Part shown: positions 15,510 to 27,593 of the stretch, in pieces | Layout: each line of letters starts with the position of its first letter | Position numbering within the stretch: the first letter of the stretch is position 1 | From: Medicago truncatula | Taxonomy: Eukaryota > Streptophyta > Magnoliopsida > Fabales > Fabaceae | Length of the DNA stretch: 64,000 nt | Direction of reading: 5' to 3' | NCBI RefSeq assembly: GCF_003473485.1 | Contig: NC_053042.1 | Span: forward strand, 40,142,762-40,206,761 | Notes under the pieces: model-generated | Database searches by the model: none | What the model was told of the DNA's origin: nothing | The model's input: the letters and a program-made list of their open reading frames with translations, nothing else | Translations under genes and position numbers: made by a program

Positions 15510-15799
15510 CGTCAAAAAAAAGACAGCTTTGGGATGTTAGGTAAAGCCGAATAGTATAATAACTCTTCAAATACACACAGTCACACACGGTTAAGCTGAA
15601 ACTGTTCTGGTTTTGCAACATTCCGAAACTGTCATTGAACACGTACAAGTGATAGTGAAGTTTGTCTTGTTAGTACAACATTAATTCATAATCTTCTTAT
15701 TATTGAGATGTTACTATATATATATGATGCTTCTTTTACTAGTGCTTTCTAAAAGAAACTACATAATCAAGCTTTTGCAGGCCTTCTTCATCGGATAAT
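15510..15799 (+). promoter_or_regulatory. Promoter and leader of gene D, paralogous to that of gene C
   Basis: Counterpart of 10452-10742. The TATA-like run 'tatatatata' is at 15715-15724, and the leader 'aagcttttgcaggccttc' ends just before the ATG at 15800. Gene D therefore kept a gene-C-like promoter despite the frameshift in its coding sequence. Confidence 0.55.
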
Positions 15800-18700
15800 A
15801 TGGTGCCACAGTTTGCAATCAAGAAGGATGTCACTGAAGTAATATTTTTTAGAGCACTTATTTTTGTACACACTTCATTTTCTTTATTTCATGCGCTCGT
15901 TCTACACATTATTTTCTTTCTATTTATCTCTTCCTATCACATCATAATATTTTTATATTTATCACTTCACTCTATTTATTTCTTTCTGTCTAGTGGTGGA
16001 TTGAAGTTTGAGTGTATAAGAATCATTTTGCTATTTTTTTTTTTTATAATTACTCCGATTTTTTATATAAGCAAAAAAAGAATCATGCTAACTTGGTATC
16101 CTAAGAGTATCAAGGGCATGATTTTTTTTAACGTCAAAAAAATTGAATACACAATTTTTTTCAAAATAATATTTTTATATCAATTAAGAGCACTCTTTAG
16201 TATTTTTGTTAAGAAAATTAGTTAGTGTTTTTTTTTTTTTACAAAAGAAAATTAGTTAGTTAAACAACACTAGCATTTTTGTTCCATGATATTAAGAAAA
16301 GTAGCATTTTAGTACAGTGGAGCTAGCTAAGTTTTCCTTATATATTATAAGGTCACAAAGGTTGTTGATACAATCAACAGAATCTCTTGACAATGTCTTT
16401 TGGGTAAACAATTAGGTGTATCGTCTTTTTTAATGAGTGCCACTTAAACATCAACTTCAATAAAAACATTTACCGTTAAAAAAAAAATAATTCAAAGCCA
16501 TATAACTTTTTAATATTAGTTATTTTCTACCTTTTATCGTCACGTTTTTATCCTGTATTTTTTTTTTTTTTTTTTAGTTTAGTAAAATAATACTATCGGT
16601 GTTGATTATAAATAAATATAAATAATTAAATTTCACACTTATTAAGAAATTAGTTTCATAAAAAAACTAGTTAAATACAATCAATCTTCTTGATCTCTCA
16701 TAAAAAAATAGTGCATTATCTAAAATGCTCTTCGTAGAAACTTGTTTTATGAAAACAAAAGAATCAAAAGTAGTTTATATTTGCATATACTTAAAACAAA
16801 AAATATGAGATTTTTTGTTGTTCTTATATACAAGAATAATTTTGTTGTTTTTCATTGTGAAGTTAATAGGGAACACACCATTGGTATATCTTAACAACAT
16901 TACAGAAGGGTGTGTAGCTCGTATTGCTGCTAAGCTAGAATACTTGCAATCCTGCTGCAGTGTCAAAGATAGGCATGGAATTCTATTATTTCACAAACTA
17001 AAACTGTTTTGAAATTGTTAAGTTTTAAGATTCTTAATAAGAAATTAAGAATTTGTATTGATAATCTTGTTTTTCGCACTCAGGATAGCATTGAGCATGA
17101 TTGAAGATGCCGAAAATAAAGGCTTCATTACTCCTGCAAAGGTATATTACTGATCAATCATGTTTGATAACTAGGTTCTCTTTCCCGGACTCATAAAACT
17201 CGTAAGATGATGAGTTTTAGTCTATCATAGATCCATTCAACTATTTTTCAAAGACACTCACCATGTGATGTCCAATACTCATTGATCAAAATATGAAAAT
17301 TTCGGAACCCATCAAGATACCATTCAACCAATGTTTAGTAAATCAATAGAGTGCCAAGACTTATAAATAAAATTTCTAACACTGGACAATTGTGTTATTC
17401 AAATTTCATTATCGCATTTAATTGAGATTTTCATCTTGCAATGTTATTGCTTATAATGTTGAAGTCTATTTGTTCAACCACATATAGTATTGTTCATGTT
17501 GTGGAATGTACAATCTAAGTAAGTTTAATCTTTTTAAACAATGATTGTATAAAGACTGTTCTTATTGAGGCTACGAGTGGCAACACCGGCATAGGATTGG
17601 CATCGATCGCAGCACTGAGAGGCTATAAACTTTTAGTAACTATGCCATCTTTTGTGAGTCTTGAGAGAAAAATTATATTGTGCGCTTTCGGAGCCGAGGT
17701 ATATCTGACAGACCCTGCCAAAGGAGTTGACGGAGTTTTTGAAAAGGCATACGAGCTATTAGCAAAGACACCTAATAGTTATATGCTCAATCAATTTGAA
17801 AATCCTGTCAATCCAAAGGTATTTTCATAATTCATATTGCCTAATTTGGTTGATAGGTTGAAAAAAGTTTAGTCGATTAATTTGTCAATTTTTAGACTCA
17901 TTATGAGACCACAGGCCCTGAGATTTGGAGAGACACTGGAGAGAGAATTGATGCTTTGGTTGCAGGGATAGGAACTGGGGGAACAATAACAGGTGCTGGG
18001 AAGTTCCTCAAGGAGAGAAACTTAGATATCAAGGTTAATTTGTTTACCTTGTATACTTTTTGTGTTGGGAGTGAATATGTGAACAAGTTTTCTTAGTTCA
18101 TGCTATATACTTTATGATCTATGTAAATTTCCCCCCCTAGGTGTATGGTGTAGAACCAACTGAAAGTGCAATTCTGAATGGAGGAAAGCCAGGTCATTTT
18201 ACTATTCTGAATTGTTATAATTTTTGTTGCTGTTTAGATCTCATAAAAAATGTCACATGTTATATTCTTTTGATATTCAAGCAAGTTTTTAGACAACAAC
18301 TTGAGGCCATTTATTGAATGAATTTTTCATTTGCACCAATTTCAAAGGCAAACACCTAGTCCAAGGGATCGGTACTGGCGTCGTTCCCCCTGTCCTGGAT
18401 CTTGATCTCCTAGATGAAGTTATTCAGGTAGCTTGCAACACTAATACACTGGTATTCAATTATCATTAATTTTAATCCATAAACTTATCATTAATTTCTA
18501 TCCTAAGTAAGAACAATATGCTTGCTGAACTTTTGAACTGATACTTGTTTGCGCATAATCTAAGTAATTAAATCAAGCCTAAATGTAGCTCTTCACTATT
18601 ATCGCTTTCTCATACTATTTGACACTTGAAAGTTGTTTTTCGCAATCGTATCCAAATCTTGAAAAGCTTTGTCTCACCAGGTCACGCACATATATTATAT

Positions 18701-19519
18701 GAATAGTTGAGTTCAATAGTGACATGAGGATATTAATTCTGAATCTTTCATTCTTAAAAGTTGGGGAATGTATAAACAGTGTTTCCAATACTAGCTGTAA
18801 ATACAATGGATTCTGTTTTGACCAACAAGGTTTTGTGAACTATAGGTTTCAAGTGAAGAAGCTATAGAAACTGCTAAGCTGCTTGCTTTGAAAGAAGGTT
18901 TACTGGTATGACATATGATAACTTGTGATTCTTGTTATTGGCTTTGCATTAATTTCCCTTCAGTTATTTGTTATATAAAAACTCTGCAAATATGTAACCA
19001 CAAATATGCATCTTATTAATATTATTTGAGTTTAATGGATATGCATCGGGGCCATTGGCACTACAAAAAATTTACGCTGTCATCCAATCATATCTCACTT
19101 TTATGTTACTTTCTAAAATATTTTACAGTATCCGTGCATATACGTTAAACTCTTATTACTTTTCATGTTGATTATGTGAATGTCTTTTGCAGATGGGAAT
19201 TTCATCAGGAGCTGCAGCAGCAGCTGCCATAAAATTAGGAAGAGACAAGAAAATGCAGGAAAGCTCATTGTTGTAAGTTTACAAGCCTTAGTATGTTTAT
19301 TCGACGCAGAATTATAAGATGATTATAATCTATGACTTGTACAAATAATGCTGCTACTTCATGTTTGCTGTGAATAGCAGATTAATACTTAATGTCAATG
19401 TTGAATAATTCAAAATCGTTGTTGGGCAGGTGGTTTTTCCTAGTTTCGGAGAGCGTTACTTATCTTCACCACTTTTTGAATCCATCAGGCGTGAAGCTGA
19501 AGAAATGACATTTGACTGA
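15800..19519 (+). pseudogene. Gene D: cysteine synthase-like gene with exon 9 frameshift
   Basis: Ten exons at the family positions: 15800-15838, 16863-16972, 17084-17141, 17555-17818, 17896-18033, 18141-18192, 18348-18427, 18846-18905, 19193-19272, 19430-19519. Exon 9 is 80 bases where A, B and C have 81: 'ttaggaag' replaces 'ttagggaag' near 19237-19241. This shifts the frame after residue IKLG, replacing about the last 45 residues with unrelated sequence ending at TGA 19506-19508 rather than the family stop at 19517-19519. SVKDR, TSGNTG (in IEATSGNTG), GTGGT and GISSGA lie upstream of the break and are intact. Intron 2 uses a GC donor, as in gene C. The docking loop is KPGKHL and intron 1 is 1.0 kb. 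Either a young pseudogene or a protein with an altered C-terminus. A sequencing error is also possible, since the change is in a short G run. Confidence 0.82.
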
Positions 19520-20986
19520 AGTGCATGAATAGCTAAAATAACTAGTCATTCTCATTCAAGCTGTGGTCTAAAATAAGTTGAACAACATTTTGATTAACAC
19601 TTTGTGAATGACAATGTTTGGAGTTTGGACAGACAGTTCAATAAGTGTCCATGCAGACATGAATTTTGAATGAACCATTACTTTTAACGGTGATTGGTCT
19701 CGAATTACTTGTTAGGCACAAAAGATAGATTCTTCTATTTCAACCAAATTTTCTCTGCAAGAGTAAGGAGAAAACTTACAAAAATTAATATGATATTTTT
19801 CAAAATCAGCAATATCATATAATTCTGAAGAAGAAGAAAAAATCATCAATATCATTATATATGCTCATTAAGTTTGGGAATGATATGTATCATTCTAGTA
19901 GACCTTGTTAGTATGTTCACTCGGATCGTTGGAGTCCAACAACAACAATAACTCATAGGGGTGTTCCTATTTTTTTATGATGGTTGATGATTATTCTAGA
20001 AGAGTATGAGTTCACATTTTAAAACATAAAAGTGACACCTTTAAAATTTTAAAGAATGACAACCTCTTAGACAATAAATATAAGAACCGAAAGTGTTGAG
20101 ATGTATGCTTTAGGAGTTGGATTGCCCAAGAGTTTTCGGGGTGAAGTTGTTAGTAGTACAACATTTTTTATCAGCAGACGTCCATCAACATGTATAAACT
20201 TCAAGGCATCTATGGAAGTTTGGAGTGGGAATCCGACAAACTGTTGATGGACAATTCGACAAGTGAACCGAATCGAACAAGTAATAAGGTAGTAAGTAAA
20301 ATCGCCTCCACATGGATTGTTATTTTCTACTCAGCAATAAACTTTATTTAAATAAAAACAATAAAAGGGAGTTTTTCAACAGTTGATTGCACTTGAAATT
20401 AAATAGAAATTTAATTTAGAAAGATGACAAGCAATTAGAATTTCCTGAATCCTCTTTATGTTCCAGTTTGGTAATACTAGGTCCTTGTCCAAAAACAATT
20501 CAAGGTCTATGTTCACGATATTTAACAAAGTATGCATATTCCAGTTATGCCTCAAGGTCCCATTTACCTAATATAGAACCCTTTTTAGGTGAAAATCATA
20601 TTATCAAAAACATTATAGACCGTTAAACTAAGCCGCCTAATTAATTTTCCTATGGTTAGGCCAATAACCTTAGTCAATAATATATCTAGACCAAGTTACA
20701 AAACCTACTGTTACTAGTGAGCTATAACCTAAAGTTGATTCAAAGTTGATCAAAAGTTCAAAAAATTAAAAACAATATATGTTAAATAAATATCGTTTAA
20801 ATTTTATTAGAAAATGACATCATAGATTACAAGTTTCAAAATAAAGGTTCATGATTCAATCCTAATCTATGAGAGTTTAGTTACACATAATAACGGTAAA
20901 CAAAATAATCAAAAGGTAAGAGAAAGATACATGCAAAACTAATAATATATAGGTCTCCAATCTTGTTGCCAAGTCTTGAAAACGCC
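19520..20986. other. Intergenic region after the cysteine synthase cluster
   Basis: Starts with a 3' flank that matches gene B's ('gacagttcaataagtgtcc' at about 19634). Beyond about 19800 I see no gene. Around 20290-20900 is a less AT-biased stretch with repeat-like text but no coding motif or clear terminal repeats. Confidence 0.4.
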
Positions 20987-20994
20987 ACTTTAGA

Positions 20995-22002
20995 CAGGGC
21001 CGGCCCTAGGCATAGGCCACGAGTGCGACGGCCTAGGGCCCATGCCGGTAGGGGGCCCTAAAAAAAATTTATTGGTCGGGGTGTATATAGTAAGAATTGG
21101 TTTTCTGGGGGTTTATATAGTAAAATATTGGCAGGCCCGAAAATTGCATGAAAAGCTGGGTTGCAGTCCGTTATTGTTTTGGCCTTTTTGATGCAATTTG
21201 CTATATATACCCCATATGAAACAAATCTTTCTATATACACCCTCCCAAAAAAATTGGCCCTTTGTTTCTAATAATGTGCCAAGAATTTTATTTATATTTT
21301 TTGGGGCCCTTTGTTCCTAATAATGTGTCTTACTAATATTAAAAATATATGTGATATTTATTATCCAAAAAATTGGGAGAATTTTCATAACAAAACAAAT
21401 TATATTTTAGTTGAAAATGGGCCTACTGGAGAAATTAATCTTAATCTTGCCTTGAAAGTATCCAAAATAAATTAATTATATCAATATAGTAATATAAACT
21501 TGGTACTTATAGCATATAAAAAGATGAATGATTTATTTGTAGTATAACAAATGAGTTATTGTATCTTAGATTACTCTAAAAAATTTAACACTAATTTTGT
21601 TTATCAAGTATTATTGTTGTTATGTGTTTAGCATTGGAGAATTTTGTATCCAAATGTCTAAAATTTAATTAATTACGTGTTGATATACTTTTATTTTTTT
21701 GGTTTTACTATCATTAGATGTCAAAAATTAAGTGTCTACTATTTAGGTGCTAAAATTTCAGTCTACTTCGGAGAAGCTATTGTATCTGTTTAGTTTTGTT
21801 TAGTTTTGGTTTCTATAGAGTATTTGATTTATTTGAAGATGTTGCCTAAAAAAGTTGTTATCTTATAGTGAAAAGTGAAGGAAAAGAAAATGAAGCGTTA
21901 GTAAAATCATAACAAGAAACTAAAAAAGTTTATGATGTATTATGTAAGGGCCCATTTTTTCGAACTATGCCTAAGACCCCTTAAACACTAGGAACGGACC
22001 TG
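20995..22002. mobile_element. hAT-type DNA transposon, non-autonomous, 1008 bp
   Basis: The left end 'cagggccggccctagg' and the right end (reverse complement 'caggtccgttcctag') form imperfect terminal inverted repeats of the hAT type. Both sides carry a perfect 8-bp target site duplication 'actttaga' (20987-20994 and 22003-22010), the length typical of hAT. The interior has no open frame of useful length. It is either a deletion derivative or a decayed copy. Confidence 0.85.
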
Positions 22003-22474
22003 ACTTTAGAAGATGAAGATGAAGAAGATAAAGATGTAGAAAATGAATGTTGTCTGGTTTATTAGACTAAATTTGGATTTATTAATTGTTTTACAATTAA
22101 ATCTGCTACATAAGACAAAAAAAAAGGGTCCCACTCATTGCCAGGTTAAAAAATAGACTTCGGGGACCAATTTCGGTAACGGAGGAAAAATATAGAAATT
22201 TTAAAAATATTTATTAAAATGTAGGGAATATTTTCAAAATTGCGTAAAATAAAAGGATCAAAAACGTATTTAACACTACTTTTTACGGTGCGGGTAAATC
22301 TTAATATATCAATAGTTAATCATAGGTATGAATCTTGACACAATTAAAATATAAAAATCTTGCAATGTACTGAAATCATTTCACTCCACATAAGATATAT
22401 ATCCCTTTAATGATTGATATTTTTTATTATGAAAGAAATGATGTTACTTACCCACTTTTCTTTATTATATTAGT

Positions 22475-22822
22475 AAGATCATCTCCAATAAAAGGGTCTT
22501 AACTATTTAAAATCCGGTATCTATTAGGTACCTCCATTGGGGAGAGTATTTTTCAGGGTCTCCTAAGACCGAGGTTTTACTTAAGACCTCCACTTTTAAG
22601 CGAGACCCTCACTATTTTAATATTAAAAAATTGAAATGTAATGATATAAAATTATTGATAGTTGATTAGTGGCCCCATTTAAGAAACTTTTGTGTGATAC
22701 TAGGTTGTAGGGATTGAGTTCTTATTAAATACTATTATTAAAAAAATTATAAATAAGTGACGTGTACATGTGAGATCCATTTAAAAACTCAAAAATGGAT
22801 GTTTCCATTGCGGATGCTCTAA
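22475..22822. mobile_element. MITE-like element with 'agagcatc' type ends
   Basis: The left end 'agatcatctccaat' and the right end (reverse complement 'agagcatccgcaatgg') form weak terminal inverted repeats of a kind common in plant MITEs. The inside is AT-rich with no coding potential. No clear target duplication. Sequence before it (22011-22474) shows nothing else. Confidence 0.4.
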
Positions 22823-24446
22823 GAGGAGTGTGAGCAACTATATTACTCTGACGTATTCTTTCTAATACTTTTTTTTTCCTTTATATATTATCTACACTAG
22901 AAGTAACTATAAGCGTAATCATATGTAAACCATTAAGATGTGTCCGACATTAAATATAAATACTACTAATCAAAATTAAAATTTGAATTTTAATTCACCG
23001 TGCTATATAAAGTTTAATTTCTTTTTAATAGACTCTACTAATACAACCTATAGGATTTCGCTAATCTATGTATAGCCAATTTTTCTCTAAAAAAAAAATG
23101 TATGACCAATTTTAAAAATTTGTGGGACTTAGATGAATTTCATTCAAATAGATTAGTTAGGTTTTTTTTTTTTAAGGGAGGGTGACGAATATGGTTAGAA
23201 TTTTTTTACAAATAATATAATTAGAATTTTATTTTGTTTTGACAAGATAATTAGAATTATATGTTTATTCGGTAGAGATTTAATAAATTAAATCTCATTA
23301 TCATGTAGATATTGTCAATCCCAAATCCAAATAATCAAGGATAAATTATTCAGTGATGATATATAATACGACAAGTTTAATGATAAAATAATAGTAATTT
23401 TCGTCCCCAATCCAACTATGCCATATGCCATTTAGCATTATCCTAAATCATTTTGTTCTGTTAATGTGCAACGAGTTTAATGATAAAATAATAGTAATTT
23501 TGGTTCTTGAATTCAAATAATTGTAATTATTTTGGTCTCCGATGTTAAAATAATACAATAACTTTTTTATATAAGGATATATATGACAGTAAGTACTTAC
23601 AAGAACTAATATTACAATATTATATTAACAATACATTTTAAAGGAAGAGACTATTTTGACTAACATAGAGCAAAACCAGAGAATATTTTGACATTTCGAT
23701 AAGAGCAATGCTAGGAGCAGTTGCTCTAACAGTCGCGGTCTGTCACTCTCCCTTGCATAGGTGACACGTCATTTACTTTTCAATCTCTTGAACCGGTTAC
23801 CGGCTGAACAAGTAATGAATTTTCTAACGTTTTATTTTTTAATTATGATATTCTCAAAACTGTGTTGCACACAGATTCAAAAACACCTTTAATCCAACCT
23901 CTTCGATCTCCATGGTTGCAGCAGAAGGAATAACTGGAGAAGAAGATCCATAACAACATGAGAAGAAGCTCATCTTAACGATTTTTTTTTTCAAATAAAA
24001 AATCTCTTTTGTATGCTGAACCCATTGAATTTCTCACATCTAATTCTGGGTAACAGAGAGAAAGGGAATACAACCATTTAAAAATAAATAAATAAAATAC
24101 TTGAGTTTCTCATTTTTCTTTTTTGGTATTTGGAGTGTTAATAATTTTTTATTATGTTTTTGAATTTACTAGATGCAAAGCAAGGTTATTGGCACGAGAA
24201 TATGAACTTTTGCGAGATAGACAATTTATTTGAAAAATTTGGCCTGGCCTCTTGTGAAATTTGGGGAAAGATTTATTTTTTGGTTGATATGTAGTTGAAG
24301 GTTGGTTCCCTGGTTGTTGTGGTTATGTGAAGGTGATGCCGGTTCATATTCCTACTGAGGTTGCAGGAACTACGGAGTACTTGTGAACAGTAGCGAAAAG
24401 CCATAGTTACGTTTATCAGAACTTGGAGTTTTTTTTTCTTGTACAT
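22823..24446. other. Intergenic, AT-rich, with small duplications
   Basis: No gene. A segment of about 30 bases beginning 'gtttaatgataaaataatag' occurs twice, near 23376 and 23475. From about 23870 to 24446 the sequence is less AT-rich and runs into a 24-base poly(A) at 24447-24470, which could be the tail of a retroposed copy; I cannot identify a parent. Confidence 0.35.
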
Positions 24447-24709
24447 AAAAAAAAAAAAAAAAAAAAAAAAGAGCTAAACTTGGGGACTCGGTATACAAGT
24501 AACTGCCTTTAAAAAAATTGTGACGTGGTCCAATATGCAAGCGAGTGCCTAACCGAGAGTGTCAAAGTGACTGACGGTAGCATCCCTCTTTCGATAAATT
24601 AAGAGACTATTATAGCTACTTGTTACACATTCAAGGACCAAAATGAATATTGCTCCAATAATCAATTCTTTGTAGGTTACGAACCTCATAGGATTAGAAA
24701 ATATACATC

Positions 24710-24732
24710 CCTCTCCCTCCCTCCCTCCCTCA
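24710..24732. repeat. (CCCT)n simple repeat
   Basis: Run of 'ccct' units about 22 bases long ('ctccctccctccctc'). Simple-sequence repeat with no other feature attached. Confidence 0.8.
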
Positions 24733-25065
24733 ACCCTGGGTAGTTCATTCTTATGAATAAATTCCATATAGTTGTTTAAAGCGTGAAGCATGTTGGTCGT
24801 CGAAAAAAAATGTTAATTGGATCATATGTTTTTTTAATAAAAATATACACAAAACACATGATAAGACAAAATAATATTATTATCTTTCTTATCATGTATG
24901 TAACGCCCCGGATTTTACTCCAAGACGTTACTTATAAATAATTACTCTTTTAAAAAATTAGGCTTTTAAAAAAAACATATATTTCTTTACTCTAACTCTT
25001 AATTGAATAAATATCAACTCTGTAGTATATTTAAAAAAAAAAAATTAAATTACAATTACAACTAA

Positions 25066-25911
25066 GGCTCTGTTTGGTAAAAATAGCGGATAGCTGATAA
25101 GCTAGCTGATAGCTTTTAGCTGATAAGCTAGCTGATAGCTTTTAGCTGATAAGCTAACTGAAGTGTTTGGTAAAAATAGCGGTTCAACTAGCTGATAAAT
25201 GTAAAATGACATAAAGGGTATTCTTAATTCATAATAAAAATTATATCATTAATTTAAGTATTTGTAATTTTGTAAACTAATTTTTCTTTAAAAAAATACT
25301 TTAAATTTATTAATTTAATATATCCTATGTATTATAAATTAAATTAAATTTTATTCACTAAAATTTTATCTTATATTTATTATCATTTAAGTGTTTCCAC
25401 TTTATAAAAAAAATAACATTTACCTTAAAAACAAAAAAAAAGGTAGCACTAATAGAGTAATACTAATAACAGAGAATAAAAAAAAATAACACTTACCTCA
25501 AAAAAAAAAAAAAAAGTAACACTAATAGAATAATAGTATTTTGTTTCGTAAAAAAAAATGAAGGTATATATTTTTCAAAAAAAAAAAAAAAAAGGTCAGC
25601 TGATATATATACAAAAATTGGAATAAAGGGATAGTAGTCTTTATTACGTAGCTTATTATAAAAATTATAATAGATAAAAATACAATTTAAATGAAATAAT
25701 AAGGGTAAAATTGGAAGAAAAAGTGAGAAGCTATAAGCTATAAGCTCAAACGCTACTTGGAATAGCTTCTGAAAAATAGCTTATAAGCTCGTGAAATAAG
25801 CTATAAGCTCATGGTGAAAAAGTGTTATCAAACAGAGCTTTTTTGTCAAACGAGCTTATAAGCTATAAGCTAAAAGCTAAAAGCTCTTTTTTGGGTTAAC
25901 CAAACAGAGCC
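25066..25911. mobile_element. Tourist-like (PIF/Harbinger) MITE, 846 bp
   Basis: Terminal inverted repeat 'ggctctgtttggt' at the left and 'accaaacagagcc' at the right are exact complements. Both ends are flanked by 'taa', the 3-bp target duplication typical of PIF/Harbinger. Near both ends are sub-repeats built on 'agctgataagct' and 'agctataagct', which form a long stem. No transposase. Confidence 0.8.
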
Positions 25912-26203
25912 TAAATAAAAACTAGTTTTCTTCTTCATTTAAAAATCCAATTTGCCCCGCAAGCGTTTCATCACACATCAAGCTTCATATTTGGTCTTTG
26001 GTACCTAAAACATTATATTAATGCAAGGGTCAATTTCCGGTTCTACATGGGATCACCTAGACTCAGAAAAATGCCATAAAATAATAATAAAAGTACTCAT
26101 CAACTAAAAAGGATTAGAAATTTCCAAAAGAACCAAGTACCAAAACTATTTTGAAAAACTTTATGCATGGGATGCATGATATGTAGGACTCAAATGATCC
26201 GGA

Positions 26204-26385
26204 TATAAGGCCCGCCACCCAGTGACATTAGCCCACATAGAAGGTCCGCCACCCAGTGACATTAACCAACCTATAAGGCCCGCCACCCAGTGATATTAGC
26301 CCACCTATAAGGCCCACCCCACCAGGCCCGCCACCAAGTGACATTAGCCAACCTATAAGGCCCGCCACCCAATGACATTAGCCCA
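26204..26385 (+). repeat. Minisatellite, about 36-bp unit, five copies
   Basis: Five imperfect tandem units containing 'aaggcccgccacccagtgac' followed by 'attagcccacctat'. It is strikingly GC-rich for this window. One unit has a small insertion ('ccccacc'). The repeats are contiguous without spacers. Confidence 0.85.
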
Positions 26386-27070
26386 AAATACTTCTTGCTA
26401 TGCTATACAACTCAATGTCATCGGTAAAATCCAAAAATAAAACTAGAAAATGCAACTCATCAACCTCTAATATTCTCTAATATTTTATGAACCACAAGCC
26501 ATTTCTTAGAATCATATATAGTCATCAACATGCCAAATCTAACAATCACATTCTTCACAATAGTCAACACAATATTCAATCAAAACAAGAAGTCATACAT
26601 ATAAATTACATAAGATCATTAAATAGAAAAACTAACTCTTTCTAATGAACAAGAATTCTACTATCATTTCACAACACTTATCCGACCTAGTATGATGGTG
26701 TGGGGAAAAACTCCTTACCTTGGCCGCTTTTCTTCCTAGCAAAAGGACTCTAAATGCGTACACAACGATCTTTGCTCTGCTGTGCCTAAACTTGGAATTA
26801 GCTATGCTATGGATTGGAATTAGCTACGCAATGGTTCCTACTATATGTTCTCTTCTAGTTCTCATTTTCTTTTAATTTGTCACTAACTTTGGGAAGTTGA
26901 AACCGGGAGAGTATTGTGTATTTTGTGGGTTTGTGTAGCAGACCATAAAAGGTATTTCAAGTCTCTTGTCTAATTGTGTTGTTCATGGCAAACTAGTACA
27001 GATAGATATGTGGCGGTTACTCTTGAACAAAACCAGGAAAAATAAAGGGATGGAAACTAAGTTTATTTAA

Positions 27071-27484
27071 GGTTTAAATGTGTCATTGGTCCATGCACTT
27101 TCATCAGATTTTGGCATTGGTCCATGCACTTTTTTTTGTTTGGCATTGGTCCCTGTACTTTGTAAAAATATTGGTATTGGTTCCTCTGTTAACTTTTAGT
27201 TAAAAAAAAACACAAAACTAACGGAGTGCCACGTGGCCCAATCATTTCACACAACGTGGCACCAATATCAATATTTTTACAAAGTGCAGAGACCAATACT
27301 AATATTTTTACAAAGTGTAGGGACTAATACCAATAGTTTTGTGTTTTTTTTTTAACAGAAAGTTAACAGAGGGATCAATACCAATATTTTTACAAAGTAC
27401 AAGGACCAATTCCAAACAAAAAAAAATGTAGGAACCAATGCCAAAATCTGATGAAAGTGCAGGGACTAAAGGCATATTTAAGCC
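27071..27484. mobile_element. Mutator-like foldback MITE, 414 bp
   Basis: Ends 'ggtttaaatgtgtc' and '...gcatatttaagcc', with inverted copies of the motif 'ggcattggtcc' / 'ggaccaatgcc' through both arms. Flanked by a perfect 9-bp duplication 'tttatttaa' (27062-27070 and 27485-27493), the length expected for Mutator-like elements. It is the same family as the larger palindrome at 46995-48032. Confidence 0.85.
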
Positions 27485-27593
27485 TTTATTTAATCGACCA
27501 CTCATAGCATAACTATAGGCAGAATTAAAACGTGAGAGGTGAGTTCCTCATATTTAGGAAAGTATACTAGGTCAACAAAGGTGAACATGTCTA

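Larger units (their letters stand above)
24896..27061 (+). mobile_element. LTR-like sequence (Ty3/gypsy-type terminus), interrupted
   Basis: Starts at 'tgtaacgccccggatttt', similar to the conserved 5' LTR edge of many plant gypsy elements. The body carries a nested Tourist-like MITE (25066-25911) and a 36-bp minisatellite (26204-26385). No primer-binding site or coding part was found and the right end is not defined, so this may be a solo or truncated LTR. Confidence 0.35.

Noticed and set aside
15251-15554. Overlapping ORFs on both strands upstream of gene D
   Set aside because: Low-complexity AT-rich translation (Lys/Phe/Val-rich), no domain, and part lies in the conserved promoter block.
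26204-26385. Five evenly spaced GC-rich repeats that look at first like a CRISPR array
   Set aside because: Units are contiguous without unique spacers, the context is a plant genome, and no cas-like gene exists. It is a minisatellite.
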